64,000 nucleotides of DNA, taken from NCBI GenBank assembly GCA_947588325.1, contig CANPYH010000001.1:22558-86557 (forward strand). Reading direction: 5' to 3'. Position numbers and translations under genes: made by a program. Under the pieces are notes generated by a model. It did no database searches. It saw only the letters and a program-made list of their open reading frames with translations, and was not told where the DNA came from. Source of the stretch: an uncultured Clostridia bacterium (GTDB taxonomy: Bacteria; Bacillota; Clostridia; Christensenellales; Pumilibacteraceae). Below, piece by piece: positions 41,777 to 51,546 of this stretch (positions within the stretch are counted from its first letter, which is position 1; each line of letters opens with the position of its first letter).

Positions 41777-42430
41777 GTGGCGAAGTGCAAGCCGAAGCGC
41801 AGGTGGAGATGGGTAAAACCCGTGGTTATCTTATTGATAATTGCGGGATTTTGCATTTGGTATTACCTCGCCAATATCGCTCCCGCCGTCAATACCGTCA
41901 TTGAAGAAACAGTTCGCGCGCAAGTGTCCAAAGCCATTGACGATATGACGGACAACGAGTTGCAAAACGTGCAATACGACGATTTTGTTATAACCCGCTT
42001 CGACGAGGGCGGCAACATCACGCTTATGCAAATCAACAGCATAAACGCCGATATCTTTGCGCGGAAGGTCACGGCGGGTATCCGCGAAGAAATGAAGAAG
42101 TTCGAGAAGGAGGGGATATCGATTAACCTCGGAACGATGTCGGGAATATCCTTTCTTTCGGGGATCGGTCCGTCGATAGAGTTCACGGCTATCAATCTCG
42201 GCGTAGTTGACGCCGCCTTTTTCTCGGAGTTTTTATCGGGCGGGGTTAACCAGACGTTACACAGGCTGTATATGCGGATTGAGGTGGATATGAGCGTAAC
42301 CTTACCCGGGAAGAACTACAAAATCAAGAACGGAAGCGACGTTATGATATGCGAATCGGTCATAAGCGGTAAGGTTCCCGACTCTCTTCTTGCAGTCAGT
42401 GGAACGCCTACGGGAGATTTACTGCCGTAA
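41777..42430 (+). CDS. yunB: Sporulation protein YunB
   Basis: A 217-aa protein with an N-terminal basic stretch and one membrane helix (WVKPVVILLIIAGFCIWYYL), then an extracytoplasmic domain with IAPAVNTVIEETVRAQVSKAI, GGNITLMQINSINAD, ISINLGTMSGISFLSGIGPSIEF and a C-terminal IEVDMSVTLPG stretch, matching YunB. In Bacillus it is under sporulation control, with unknown biochemical role. It starts with GTG 41777, 32 nt after spoVAE, without a strong Shine-Dalgarno. Confidence 0.88.
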   Translation: MAKCKPKRRWRWVKPVVILLIIAGFCIWYYLANIAPAVNTVIEETVRAQVSKAIDDMTDNELQNVQYDDFVITRFDEGGNITLMQINSINADIFARKVTAGIREEMKKFEKEGISINLGTMSGISFLSGIGPSIEFTAINLGVVDAAFFSEFLSGGVNQTLHRLYMRIEVDMSVTLPGKNYKIKNGSDVMICESVISGKVPDSLLAVSGTPTGDLLP

Positions 42431-42435
42431 AACGC

Positions 42436-42464
42436 TTGCATTATCCGCAAAAATAGGGTATAAT
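42436..42464 (+). promoter_or_regulatory. Promoter of the pheST operon
   Basis: TTGCAT (42436-42441), 17 bp, TATAAT (42459-42464). Confidence 0.75.
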
Positions 42465-42470
42465 GCAAAA

Positions 42471-42714
42471 AATAACAAAGGCTATGACGCAGCATAAGAG
42501 TTTGCCACAAACCCTTTCAGAGAGCTTTCGGTCGGTGTGAGAGAGCAGGGCGGCAAAAAGATATTCACTGTCGAGCTTGACCGTTGAAGTGCAGTAGGCG
42601 GTTGCGGTCGTTCCGTAATAACGATAACGAGGCGCTTAATATCGGCGCGAAAAAAGGTGGTAACACGGCAAAGTCGTCCTTTTACGGTCGGCTTTTATTT
42701 ATATCGGAGGAGCA
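42471..42714 (+). promoter_or_regulatory. T-box leader, Phe specific
   Basis: A leader of about 240 nt with the T-box sequence AAGGTGGTAACACGG (42654-42668), an AGAGAG stem I element, and a TTC specifier (42564-42566) that would pair with tRNA-Phe. A GTCGTCC...GGTCGGC hairpin followed by TTTT forms the terminator before pheS. Uncharged tRNA-Phe would favour read-through. Confidence 0.85.
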
Positions 42715-43728
42715 ATGAAAGAACAGATCAACAAACTTACGTCCGAATGCACGGCGGAAATCAAAGCCGCCGCTACGGAAAGTGAGCTTTACGCCGTTAA
42801 GGTCAAGTATCTCGGCAAGAACGGGCTTATCAGCGATCTCATGAAGAACATGAGAGACATACCGCCCGAGGAACGCCCCATAATAGGTAAGACGGTTAAT
42901 AATGCTCGCGGCAAACTCGAGGAGCTTTTCGAGAAGCGCGGCGCGGCTCTGCATGCAGCCGAGCTCGAAGCTAAACTTGCCTCGGAAAAAATCGACATAA
43001 CTATGGATAAGGACACCGCCGTCGGTAAGTTACATCCGCTCAACGCCGTGCGTAAGAGGTTGGTCGACTTCTTCGTCTCCATGGGGTTTGACGTTATGGA
43101 CGGACCCGAAGTCGAGACGGACTATTACAACTTCGAGGCGCTTAACGTGCCCAAGGATCACCCCGCGCGGGATATGCAGGATACTTTCTTTATTAACGAG
43201 AGCATACTGCTCCGCTCGCAGACGAGCGCCTCGCAGGTCAGGTACATGGAGAAGGTCAAGCCGCCGATTAAGATGATATCCCCGGGACGAGTTTTCCGTA
43301 ACGACGACGACGCGACGCATTCGCCCGTATTCCATCAGCTCGAAGGATTGGTCGTGGACAAGGGTATTACCATGTGCGACCTCAAAGGCATACTTGATCT
43401 CTTTGCCAAGCACTTCTTCGGCGAGGATACAAAGGTGCGTTTCCGTCCCTCGTATTTCCCGTTTACCGAGCCGAGCGTCGAGGTTGACGTGTCCTGCTCG
43501 ATATGCCACGGAAAAGGTTGCAAGATATGCAAGGGCACGGGCTGGATCGAAATCCTCGGTGCGGGGATAGTCAATCGCAAGGTGCTTCGCGGTTGCGGGA
43601 TAGATCCCGACGTATACACGGGCTTTGCGTTCGGGTTCGGTATAGATAGAATAGCCAATATCATTCACGGCATTCCGCATATCAAGCTGCTCTATGAGAA
43701 CGATATGCGTTTTCTGAAACAGTTTTAA
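42715..43728 (+). CDS. pheS: Phenylalanyl-tRNA synthetase alpha subunit
   Basis: A 337-aa class II synthetase subunit. N-terminal coiled coil (residues 1-85, binds tRNA), motif 1 region GHLHPLNAV-like (KLHPLNAVRKRLVDFF), motif 2 (PGRVFRNDDDATHSPVFHQLEG), and motif 3 (FGFGIDRIANIIHGI). A CSICHGKGCKICKGTGWIE Cys pair region is present. SD GGAGG. Forms an alpha2beta2 enzyme with PheT. Confidence 0.97.
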   Translation: MKEQINKLTSECTAEIKAAATESELYAVKVKYLGKNGLISDLMKNMRDIPPEERPIIGKTVNNARGKLEELFEKRGAALHAAELEAKLASEKIDITMDKDTAVGKLHPLNAVRKRLVDFFVSMGFDVMDGPEVETDYYNFEALNVPKDHPARDMQDTFFINESILLRSQTSASQVRYMEKVKPPIKMISPGRVFRNDDDATHSPVFHQLEGLVVDKGITMCDLKGILDLFAKHFFGEDTKVRFRPSYFPFTEPSVEVDVSCSICHGKGCKICKGTGWIEILGAGIVNRKVLRGCGIDPDVYTGFAFGFGIDRIANIIHGIPHIKLLYENDMRFLKQF

Positions 43729-43743
43729 GGGAGGGGACAAGTT

Positions 43744-46128
43744 ATGAAATTACCTGTTTGTTGGCTTAAAGAATTTGCGGAAATAGGCAATGCTTCTCCC
43801 GAACAGATTGCGGAAGCGTTGCTTCGGGTCGGCTTTGAGGTCGAAGAGATTATCTATGACGGCGCCGACATTGAAAACGTCGTTGTTGGTAAGGTCATTG
43901 ACTGCAAACCGCACACCAATTCCGATCATCTCCATGTCTGCATGGTGGACGTTTCCAGCGAGATTTTACAGATCGTTTGCGGCGCGCCCAACGTACAGAC
44001 TGGGGATATAGTTCCCGTCGCGCTCTCGGGCGCAAAACTGCCCGGGGGAATCGAGATTAAACCGGGTGAACTTCGCGGCGTTATGAGCTACGGCATGCTT
44101 TGCAGCGGCAAGGAACTCGGCGTTGACGACACGGTTATAGAGGGTGCGGAAGTCGACGGATTGTTACAGCTCCCCAAAGATACTCCGCTCGGCACGAACA
44201 TTCTCGACGTGCTCGGTAAGAACGAGTATGTGCTCGACGTATCCGTTACCGCAAACAGACCCGACTGTCAGTCGATAGTCGGGCTTGCGAGAGAGGTTGC
44301 CGCGTCTATGGGCGTTAAGTTCAACCCGCCCGTGAATAAGTATAAAATGACGCCGTACGGAGGCGAGTATGTTCCGACCGTTCAGATCACTTCCAAGGTC
44401 TGCTCGCGCTACACGGGCCGGCTTATTAAAGATGTAAAAATCGCTCAAAGCCCCAAGTGGATGAGAGACAGACTGCGTCTTGTCGGCGTCAGACCTATTA
44501 ACAATATCGTCGACATAACCAACTACGTTCTTTTCGAGATCGGTCAGCCCCTGCACGCCTTCGATATCCGCTTTATAGACAGCGGAATTATCGTCAGAAC
44601 CGCGGCTAAAAACGAGAAAATAACCGCGCTTGACGGCAAGGAATATGCGCTTCCCGAGGACGCGACGGTGATTGCCGACTCGAAGAAGCCGATTGCGATT
44701 GCGGGCATTATGGGCGGCGAGTATTCGGGAATAGCCGACGATACCAATACCGTTTTCCTCGAAGCGGCGCGTTTCGAGAGAAAGAGTATTCGCGTGACCT
44801 CTCGCAAGCTCGGACTGCGTTCCGACTCTTCCGCGAGATACGAAAAAGGTGTGGACTACGGCAGCGTGGACGAGGGTCGCGAGCGCGCTCTTGCGCTCAT
44901 ATATCGGCTCAAAGCGGGGAAGATCGTCGACGTTAAATCGGACGACGGGGTCGCTCCGCCACCTAAAAAGGTTATCGAGACCTCTGCGGCGCAAATTAGC
45001 TCGATTATAGGCATAGACATAGAAAAGCCCGCTATCGAGAAAATACTTGTCTCACTCGACTTCGGCTTAACAAAGGCGAAGGGCGACGGAATTATATGCA
45101 CCGTGCCGATCTACCGCGAGGATATCGAGGACTTTGCGGATCTGTCCGAAGAAGTCATTCGGTACTACGGCTACGATAACCTTAAACCGACCTTTTTGAA
45201 GAATGCGGCTTGCACGGCAGGGGGAATATCCACTGATGAAAAGCGTATGGGCGACGTCAAGAACATACTCTGCGGGAAGGGACTTTATGAGATTATGACC
45301 TACTCGTTTATCAACGAAAAGGCTTCGGACATGCTCAAACTGCCCCAGGCGGACAGCCGCAGAAATGTGCTTAAACTCCGCAATCCGCTTAATGAGGACA
45401 CCGCGGTTATGCGCACCCAACTCGTTCACAGTATGCTGACTACTTTGGCGCTTAACCAGTCCCGAGGCAACGACGACATTCGCATATACGAGCTTGGGCG
45501 CGTGTATATGCCCAAGGGCGGAAACGAACTGCCCGAGGAAAGATTTGTATTATCCGTCGGACTGCTCGGCAATAACGAAGATTTCTATTCCGCAAAGGAT
45601 ATTGTTAACTCGGTGCTTAAATACTTCACCGACGGCTACTCGCTCGTTTACAGCAAACAGCCTTATCTGCACCCGGGAATATCCGCCGATATATCCAAGG
45701 ACGGAAAGTTCCTCGGCTCCTTCGGCGAAGTACATCCGACCGTCGCGGAAAACTACGGAATTAACGGCAAGTGCTATGTCGGGGAGATAGATATAACCGC
45801 TTTGCTCGGGTTCGCGAAAGGCGACGTTCGGTATAAGACTATATCCAAGTTCCCCTGCGTAAACCGCGACCTCGCAATTGTTGTGGACGATATGTGCAAG
45901 GCGGGGGATATCATAGACATCGTTAAGGACGCATGCGGAGATAGCCTCGAGGATATCTCGATATTCGACGTATACAAGGGGGAGCAGATAGAGCGCGGGA
46001 AAAAGAGCGTCGCGCTGTCGCTTAAATTCCGCTCGCCCGAAAAGACATTGAGTGATTCGGACGTTCAGAGACTTATGCTCGGCGCGATAGACAGGCTTAA
46101 AGCCGAGATCAAGGCAGAACTCAGATAA
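43744..46128 (+). CDS. pheT: Phenylalanyl-tRNA synthetase beta subunit
   Basis: A 794-aa protein with an N-terminal domain (MKLPVCWLKEFAEI), an EMAP-type tRNA-binding domain (VVGKVIDCKPHTNSDHLHVCMVDV), the B3/B4 editing domain, B5 domain, catalytic-like core (NPLNEDTAVMRTQLVHSMLTTLALN), and a C-terminal anticodon-binding ferredoxin-like domain (SKFPCVNRDLAIVVDD). Length is normal. Stop overlaps the next start (TAATG). Confidence 0.97.
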   Translation: MKLPVCWLKEFAEIGNASPEQIAEALLRVGFEVEEIIYDGADIENVVVGKVIDCKPHTNSDHLHVCMVDVSSEILQIVCGAPNVQTGDIVPVALSGAKLPGGIEIKPGELRGVMSYGMLCSGKELGVDDTVIEGAEVDGLLQLPKDTPLGTNILDVLGKNEYVLDVSVTANRPDCQSIVGLAREVAASMGVKFNPPVNKYKMTPYGGEYVPTVQITSKVCSRYTGRLIKDVKIAQSPKWMRDRLRLVGVRPINNIVDITNYVLFEIGQPLHAFDIRFIDSGIIVRTAAKNEKITALDGKEYALPEDATVIADSKKPIAIAGIMGGEYSGIADDTNTVFLEAARFERKSIRVTSRKLGLRSDSSARYEKGVDYGSVDEGRERALALIYRLKAGKIVDVKSDDGVAPPPKKVIETSAAQISSIIGIDIEKPAIEKILVSLDFGLTKAKGDGIICTVPIYREDIEDFADLSEEVIRYYGYDNLKPTFLKNAACTAGGISTDEKRMGDVKNILCGKGLYEIMTYSFINEKASDMLKLPQADSRRNVLKLRNPLNEDTAVMRTQLVHSMLTTLALNQSRGNDDIRIYELGRVYMPKGGNELPEERFVLSVGLLGNNEDFYSAKDIVNSVLKYFTDGYSLVYSKQPYLHPGISADISKDGKFLGSFGEVHPTVAENYGINGKCYVGEIDITALLGFAKGDVRYKTISKFPCVNRDLAIVVDDMCKAGDIIDIVKDACGDSLEDISIFDVYKGEQIERGKKSVALSLKFRSPEKTLSDSDVQRLMLGAIDRLKAEIKAELR

Positions 46129-48056
46129 TGGAAATACTCGCGCCGTCAGGTAATATAAACGCTCTGAAAGCCGCTGTTGCCTGCGGTGCGGACGCCGTAT
46201 ATCTCGGCGTGAAGAATTTTAACGCGCGTAGTAAAGCGGAGAACTTTTCGGACGAAGAGCTCCGCTTTGCCATTTCTTATTGTCACGAGCGCGGCGTTCG
46301 CGTTTACGTCACATTCAATACGCTTGTTAAAGACGGCGAAATGGGGGAAGCGCTGGAGAGCGTCAGGACGGCGGCGGAAGCGGGCGCGGACGCATTCCTG
46401 ATTCAGGACCTCGGCTTATATCTTGCCCTCGACAAGGAACTGCCCGACGCGGTATATCACGCAAGTACGCAGATGGGCGTACACAACGTCTATGGGGCGT
46501 TATTCGTGCAAAAATTGGGGTTTGACAGGGTTGTTCTGTCACGCGAGGTACTTGCCGAGGACATAGCCAAAATCAAGACGACTACCAACCTCGAAATCGA
46601 GTTGTTTGCACACGGAGCGCATTGCGTATCGTTCTCGGGTAATTGTTACTTTTCCGCGCTCGTCTCGGGCTACAGCGGTAACAGGGGCAAGTGCATGCAG
46701 CTTTGCCGCAAAAAGTATACGCTCACGGGCGGCAAAAAATCGATAAACGGATATATGCTCTCGGCGAAAGATATATGTATGATAGGCAATACGGATAAAC
46801 TTCGCCGCCTCGGCGTCGATTCACTCAAAATAGAGGGCAGGCTTCGGAGTACGGAATATGCGGGAGTAACGAGCGACGCATATAAACGCGCACTGTCCGA
46901 CAATAGCGGCCAAGAGGATATGAGGAGGCTTAAAACCGTTTTTAACCGCGGCGACTTCTCGCAGGCTTACTTAAACGACGACAGAGCGGAGATAATATAC
47001 GACAAGCAGCAAAACAATATTGGCTTGAAGGTAGCGGAAGTAGCGGCGATAAGGGGAAAGACGCTATTATGTAAGGGCGGTTACAAGCCCAAAGTCGGAG
47101 ATGGGTATAAGATTATTCGCGGCGGCAGGGAATGCGGCAGCGCCTATGTAAGTAACGGAAGTCTCGTTTTCAGCGGCTCACCGCGGATAGGTGACGACCT
47201 TAATATAACAAAGAGCCGCGAACTTACGGAAGAAATTACACGGCGCATAAAATCCGACATTCGACATTCAAATCGCGATTTTGCCAAAATTACCCGAAAA
47301 AACCACAGTATTATGTCTGACATAGTGCACTTTAAGTATGATTTGCCCTCGTCTTGCAAGATAGTTTGCGCGAATGAAACCTGCCGATTGTCAGAAATTC
47401 GGGACATGGCGGATATCATTGTATTATCTCCGACCGAATATTCTGTCCCGATTGTAAAAGCATTTACTGCCGAATGCAAAAAGCCCGTTTTGCTCGATAT
47501 GCCGATAGAGGCGCGAGGCAAGGACGTAAGCATACTCGAAGAGATAGTTAAGTCCAACCTTGTGAGCGGTTATGTTGCCAATAACGTATATGCTCTTGAG
47601 ATGTGTCGCGATTATCCGATATTGCTCGGCACGGGAATGAATGTACTTTCGAGCATGAATTGCCCGAAAATTATGTCTGTCGAGGCTGCAGATACAGACG
47701 GCGACGCGGCGATTTACGCCTTCGGCAGAGCTACGCTTATGAACCTGACTCATTGCCCGAGAAAGCAACTCGGCTTCGACTGCTCCAATTGCGGCAAATG
47801 CGGGCAGATGACCCTGACCGACGAGCGGGGCAATAAATTTATTTTGAGACGGCACAGGTTGCACTATTGCTACTATGAGCTTTTGAACTCGAAAATCCAT
47901 TATCTTCTGCCAAAGTTGAACACCAAGCGGCACAAGCGTATATACTTTGATCTGCGCGACATAGACGAAGGTTATGCCTTGCGCGCTCTCTCGGGCGAGT
48001 TGGCTTTTGACGAGCGCATAAACACGTACGGGAGATTGGGCAAAGGAGTCAAATAA
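46128..48056 (+). CDS. U32 family peptidase-like protein
   Basis: A 642-aa protein with the U32 TIM-barrel start MEILAPSGNINALKAAVACGADAVYLG, then HASTQMGVHNVYGALF, FAHGAHCVSFSGNCYFSA..GNRGKCMQLCRKKY with cluster-type cysteines, and DSLKIEGRLRSTEY. A second part from residue 400 has CPRKQLGFDCSNCGKCGQM. Related proteins act in RNA hydroxylation rather than proteolysis, so the peptidase label is only a family name. It lies between pheT and mutS2 with one-base overlaps on both sides. Confidence 0.88.
   Translation: MEILAPSGNINALKAAVACGADAVYLGVKNFNARSKAENFSDEELRFAISYCHERGVRVYVTFNTLVKDGEMGEALESVRTAAEAGADAFLIQDLGLYLALDKELPDAVYHASTQMGVHNVYGALFVQKLGFDRVVLSREVLAEDIAKIKTTTNLEIELFAHGAHCVSFSGNCYFSALVSGYSGNRGKCMQLCRKKYTLTGGKKSINGYMLSAKDICMIGNTDKLRRLGVDSLKIEGRLRSTEYAGVTSDAYKRALSDNSGQEDMRRLKTVFNRGDFSQAYLNDDRAEIIYDKQQNNIGLKVAEVAAIRGKTLLCKGGYKPKVGDGYKIIRGGRECGSAYVSNGSLVFSGSPRIGDDLNITKSRELTEEITRRIKSDIRHSNRDFAKITRKNHSIMSDIVHFKYDLPSSCKIVCANETCRLSEIRDMADIIVLSPTEYSVPIVKAFTAECKKPVLLDMPIEARGKDVSILEEIVKSNLVSGYVANNVYALEMCRDYPILLGTGMNVLSSMNCPKIMSVEAADTDGDAAIYAFGRATLMNLTHCPRKQLGFDCSNCGKCGQMTLTDERGNKFILRRHRLHYCYYELLNSKIHYLLPKLNTKRHKRIYFDLRDIDEGYALRALSGELAFDERINTYGRLGKGVK
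47311..47325. repeat. Palindromic motif copy 3 (in the U32 gene)
   Basis: TTATGTCTGACATAG, identical over 15 bases to the copy at the lexA start. Confidence 0.6.
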
Positions 48057-50416
48057 TGAATGATCCGATATTAACTCTCGAATTAGATAAAATTCTTTCA
48101 GCTGCGGCGAGTTACGCGGCTTCGTCGCGAGCCAAGTTACGGATTTTCGAACTTTCGCCCGCATACGATTTCGGCGAAGTCGCTTCTCGCTTGGAGTTCA
48201 CCTGCCAAGCAGAGCTTCTTATATCCAAATATCGCTACGGAGGAGTAGAGCCATTCGACGATATAGACGAGCCCTTAAGCAAAGTAAGGGCGGGAGCCAC
48301 TCTTTCCATGGGCGAATTGCTCCGAGTGGCGACCGTACTACGCAGTTCGCGGCTCGCTAAAGACACGTTAGACACCTTCTCGGACGATGTGGATAGAATC
48401 AAGGACATTGCCTTTCGTATATTTGCGGATAAGTCGCTCGAGGAGGATATAAGGCGAAATATTCTCTCCGAAACGGAAATGAACGACGCTGCGAGCGAAA
48501 CGCTTGCAAACGTCAGAAGGGCGCTTAAAAGGGCGAAATCGAAGCTGGTTGAACGGCTGTCCTCCTTTACCCGAGGTAACGAGTTTTCCGAGTTTTTGCA
48601 GGATAATTTTTACACGGTCAGGGGCGGCAGGTACGTCTTGCCCGTCCGCAGCGAGTGCAGGCAAAAAGTTCCCGGGTTGCTGCACGATCAGTCGGCGAGC
48701 GGCTCCACGGTATATATCGAGCCCTTCGACATTGTCGCGTCCAACAACGAGATAGTCAAGCTCGAAGGCGACGAGAGGCGGGAGATCGAGCGCATTTTAC
48801 GCGAATACTCGGTAAGAGTGCTCGCGCAAATCGATAACTTGTATGACGCGCAGGAAAGGCTGACCCTTCTCGATATGTATTTCGCGCTCGCGGGATATTC
48901 CTTTTCCATTGACGGCGTAATGCCCAAAATCAACTTCGCCAAAAAGGTCGACCTTAAAAACGTCAGACATCCGCTTATAGACAAAAAATCCGTCGTTCCC
49001 ATCAACGTATCGGTGGGCGGTGACGGAGCGCGCATATTGCTGATTTCGGGACCTAACACGGGCGGCAAAACAGTTACGCTAAAAACGGTGGGGCTTATGT
49101 CGCTTATGCTTTCCGTCGGGCTTCTTATTCCCTGCGACGAGGGGAGCGAAATGGCGATCTTCGATAATATTTTCTGCGATATCGGCGATGACCAGGATAT
49201 TATCCGCAACCTCTCGACCTTCTCATCGCATATCAAAAATCTAAAGGAAATTACCGAATCGTTTACAAACGAAAGCCTCATTCTGCTCGACGAGATAGGC
49301 AGTTGCACAGCGCCCGACGAAGGCTCTGCAATAGCGATAGGCGTGTTGGAATATATATCGGGCACGGGAGCTATGTCCATTGTTACGACGCACTATCCGA
49401 AGTTAAAAGAATACGCCATGACTTCGGATAAGATTACGAACGCGGGAATGCAGTTCGACGTGCGCACTCTCCGTCCGACTTATAAACTTCTCATAGGCTA
49501 TCCAGGGTCGAGCAATGCGGTAGAGACCGCCGCTGAACTCGGTCTCGCAAAGAGTATTATCGAGACGGCACGGAAACAGCTGAATTACGACGCCGAGGAT
49601 AATTACGACAGAGTGCTTAAAAAGGCATTCGAGATCAAATCGGCAGCAGAGGACGCGCTCATACGCGCCGATGAGGCAAAGCTCGAAGCGGAAAGCAAAC
49701 TTGCCAAAATTGCGGCTGACGAACAAAAGGTCTCCGACGCGCTTGCAAGAATCAATGCGAATGCAAAAGCGGAGACTAAAAAAATAGTAAACAGAGCGGC
49801 GGAAAAGGCGAGCGAAATAATAGAGGAGATACAACGCGAGCTTAAAGAAGCCGACGAGAAGGCGCTGCTTAAAGCAAAGAAGGATTTGAAACGCATACAA
49901 GCATTGGCGTACGATGCAGGCGAGGAAATGCACAGCGTTCTGACCGAGAAATTGGAAGGCACGGACGTTAAAGTCGGCAGCCGAGTTGTAATTACTTCTT
50001 TCGGTATTGAGGGAATAATCAAGAAAATCAAATCGGATAAGGACGAGATCGAGGTTGATTGCAACGGAAAGATACTCAAAGTGCCCCTCGGTGACCTCGC
50101 AAAGCCTATAGACGTGAGAAAGAAGAACAACGACCGCAAGTACACTCCCGCAGCCGTCGTGCCGACGGTTCCGCTCACAAGGGAGATAAACGTTATCGGG
50201 GAAACGGTTGCCGACGCAATAGACATACTCGATCCCATTATTAACAGTGCAGAGAGCACGGGCGCAAAAGAACTCAGGATAGTCCACGGCAAGGGTACAG
50301 GCGCACTCGGCAAGGGCATTCAGGCATATCTCGCTACGTGCAAGAATGTAAAATCGTTCAGATATGGCAGATACGGCGAGGGCGATAACGGAGTTACAAT
50401 AGTCGAATTTAAGTAA
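48056..50416 (+). CDS. mutS2: Endonuclease MutS2
   Basis: A 786-aa MutS-like protein lacking the mismatch-binding domain. Walker A SGPNTGGKTVTLKTVGL near residue 330, Walker B LILLDEIGSCTAPDEGSAIAI, a long coiled coil (520-640), and a C-terminal Smr nuclease domain with LRIVHGKGTGALGKGI. Such proteins suppress recombination or act in rescue of collided ribosomes. Starts in the previous stop (TAATG); last gene of the pheST operon. Confidence 0.96.
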   Translation: MNDPILTLELDKILSAAASYAASSRAKLRIFELSPAYDFGEVASRLEFTCQAELLISKYRYGGVEPFDDIDEPLSKVRAGATLSMGELLRVATVLRSSRLAKDTLDTFSDDVDRIKDIAFRIFADKSLEEDIRRNILSETEMNDAASETLANVRRALKRAKSKLVERLSSFTRGNEFSEFLQDNFYTVRGGRYVLPVRSECRQKVPGLLHDQSASGSTVYIEPFDIVASNNEIVKLEGDERREIERILREYSVRVLAQIDNLYDAQERLTLLDMYFALAGYSFSIDGVMPKINFAKKVDLKNVRHPLIDKKSVVPINVSVGGDGARILLISGPNTGGKTVTLKTVGLMSLMLSVGLLIPCDEGSEMAIFDNIFCDIGDDQDIIRNLSTFSSHIKNLKEITESFTNESLILLDEIGSCTAPDEGSAIAIGVLEYISGTGAMSIVTTHYPKLKEYAMTSDKITNAGMQFDVRTLRPTYKLLIGYPGSSNAVETAAELGLAKSIIETARKQLNYDAEDNYDRVLKKAFEIKSAAEDALIRADEAKLEAESKLAKIAADEQKVSDALARINANAKAETKKIVNRAAEKASEIIEEIQRELKEADEKALLKAKKDLKRIQALAYDAGEEMHSVLTEKLEGTDVKVGSRVVITSFGIEGIIKKIKSDKDEIEVDCNGKILKVPLGDLAKPIDVRKKNNDRKYTPAAVVPTVPLTREINVIGETVADAIDILDPIINSAESTGAKELRIVHGKGTGALGKGIQAYLATCKNVKSFRYGRYGEGDNGVTIVEFK

Positions 50417-50608
50417 TTTAACCGCTTGCATAGCTACGAACTAACTCCGTAGCTATTTTCTATTCGGCTGTGTTTGGTCTATGCCGATCGTATAACGCTA
50501 TTAACCAAGTCGCAGCGCTTTCAAAATAACAGACGCATGTCCGAAAATTTCAGCCCTTGTCTGAAAACGTCATTTTAATGAAAATTAAGGAATTTTGTAA
50601 AAATTGTA
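50417..50608. other. Intergenic DNA after mutS2
   Basis: A CTACGAACTAACTCCGTAG imperfect hairpin at about 50433-50451, followed by CTATTTTCTATT, may end the pheST-mutS2 transcript. Nothing else is recognised before the next promoter. Confidence 0.4.
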
Positions 50609-50658
50609 AAAATTTGTCAAATAATCGCTTGACAAATTTTATTTTCAGGTGCTATTAT
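50609..50658 (+). promoter_or_regulatory. Promoter with a perfect 12-bp inverted repeat, before the Spo0A_C gene
   Basis: AAAATTTGTCAA (50609-50620) and TTGACAAATTTT (50629-50640) form a perfect inverted repeat with 8-nt spacer. The right arm contains the -35 TTGACA (50629-50634); after 18 bp comes TATTAT (50653-50658). TGTCAAA resembles a Spo0A box (TGTCGAA), so self-control is plausible. Confidence 0.65.
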
Positions 50659-50717
50659 ACTTGAACAAAATAAATATGAAGTCGTTAAGTTTTAACGATA
50701 CAAAAAGGAGAAAACTG

Positions 50718-51083
50718 ATGAACTCACAAGGAGAAAAAGTGTTAAGAAACGAGATGAGCAAGTATTTGCTCGGAATGGGTGTATACCCGAACATCAACGG
50801 ATTTGAGAACCTGATCAATTCCGTGATACTCATTGTGCGGAGCGAAAAACCGTATGAGAATATCGGTCAAGTGTTTGAAATAGCGGGGAAAAAGACAAAC
50901 AAGTCTGCGTCTGCCGTTGAACGCTCGATACGAACTCTGATACTTCGTTGCGAAGCCGCGCACACCTTTAATAAGCTGAACGAGTATTTCGGCTATACGG
51001 TATATCGCGAGAATTATCCTATAAGCGCGAGCGAACTTGTCTATCTGTTTGCGACGAAATTGAGCTTGTCCGATCTGACGTAA
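50718..51083 (+). CDS. Stand-alone Spo0A C-terminal DNA-binding domain protein
   Basis: A 121-aa protein matching the Spo0A effector domain along its length: EMSKYLLGMGVYPNINGFENLINSVILIV, then IGQVFEIAGKKTNKSASAVERSIRTLI (the recognition helix region SASAVERSIR parallels TASRVERAIR of Spo0A) and FGYTVYRENYPISASELVYLFATKL. There is no receiver domain and no upstream open frame for one. ATG 50718 is used because AAAAAGGAG precedes it. It probably binds DNA without phosphorylation control. An inverted repeat with 0A-like halves covers its promoter. Confidence 0.85.
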   Translation: MNSQGEKVLRNEMSKYLLGMGVYPNINGFENLINSVILIVRSEKPYENIGQVFEIAGKKTNKSASAVERSIRTLILRCEAAHTFNKLNEYFGYTVYRENYPISASELVYLFATKLSLSDLT

Positions 51084-51136
51084 CCTGCATTCGGTCTCGT
51101 ATTACGAATTGCGGATTACATATGTTGCCACAGTGG

Positions 51137-51166
51137 AAACCGTGTTGCTTTTGCAATGCGGTTTTC
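51137..51166 (+). terminator. Terminator of the Spo0A_C gene
   Basis: AAACCGTGTTGC (51137-51148) pairs fully, with two wobbles, with GCAATGCGGTTT (51153-51164) around a TTTT loop. The T-run after it is short. Confidence 0.6.
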
Positions 51167-51263
51167 GCTATCCGGCATAATTTCATCATGTACTTATTTA
51201 TTATTTTGCGAGATACTTTGCAATTGTTAAATCTTATATTATCGGAAAATAAGGATTATTCGC

Positions 51264-51292
51264 TTGACAAACGATTTGATTTGCGTTAATAT
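51264..51292 (+). promoter_or_regulatory. Promoter of thrS
   Basis: TTGACA (51264-51269), 17 bp, TAATAT (51287-51292). Confidence 0.75.
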
Positions 51293-51298
51293 ACGAAA

Positions 51299-51546
51299 GA
51301 ATTCAATTTTCCGATGCCGACGACAAGTAGCGACGGGGAAGATGCGGAGAAGAGAGCGGATACTTGGCTGAAATGTCCGCACGCATTGCCGAAGTGAAAC
51401 CACGAAGGCGGAAAGCCGCGGAGAGTATCTCCGATAAAACGAGGCCGCGTTTGCGGCGAAATAAGGTGGAACCACGGTTTAACAGATCGTCCTTAACGAG
51501 GTAGCTCGTTTTGGACTTTTTTATTATAAGAAAAACGGAGGGATAT
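51299..51546 (+). promoter_or_regulatory. T-box leader, Thr specific
   Basis: Stem I elements AGAGAGCGG and GGCTGAAA, a specifier ACC (51399-51401) in the GAAGTGAAACCACGAAGG context, the T-box AAGGTGGAACCACGG (51463-51477), and a terminator hairpin GTCCTTAACGAG/CTCGTTTTGGAC followed by TTTTTT (51489-51523). It controls thrS by reading tRNA-Thr charging. Confidence 0.88.

Noticed and set aside
51511..51546. Upstream start for ThrS
   Set aside because: It lies in the T-box terminator; ATG 51547 has GGAGG and begins the TGS domain.
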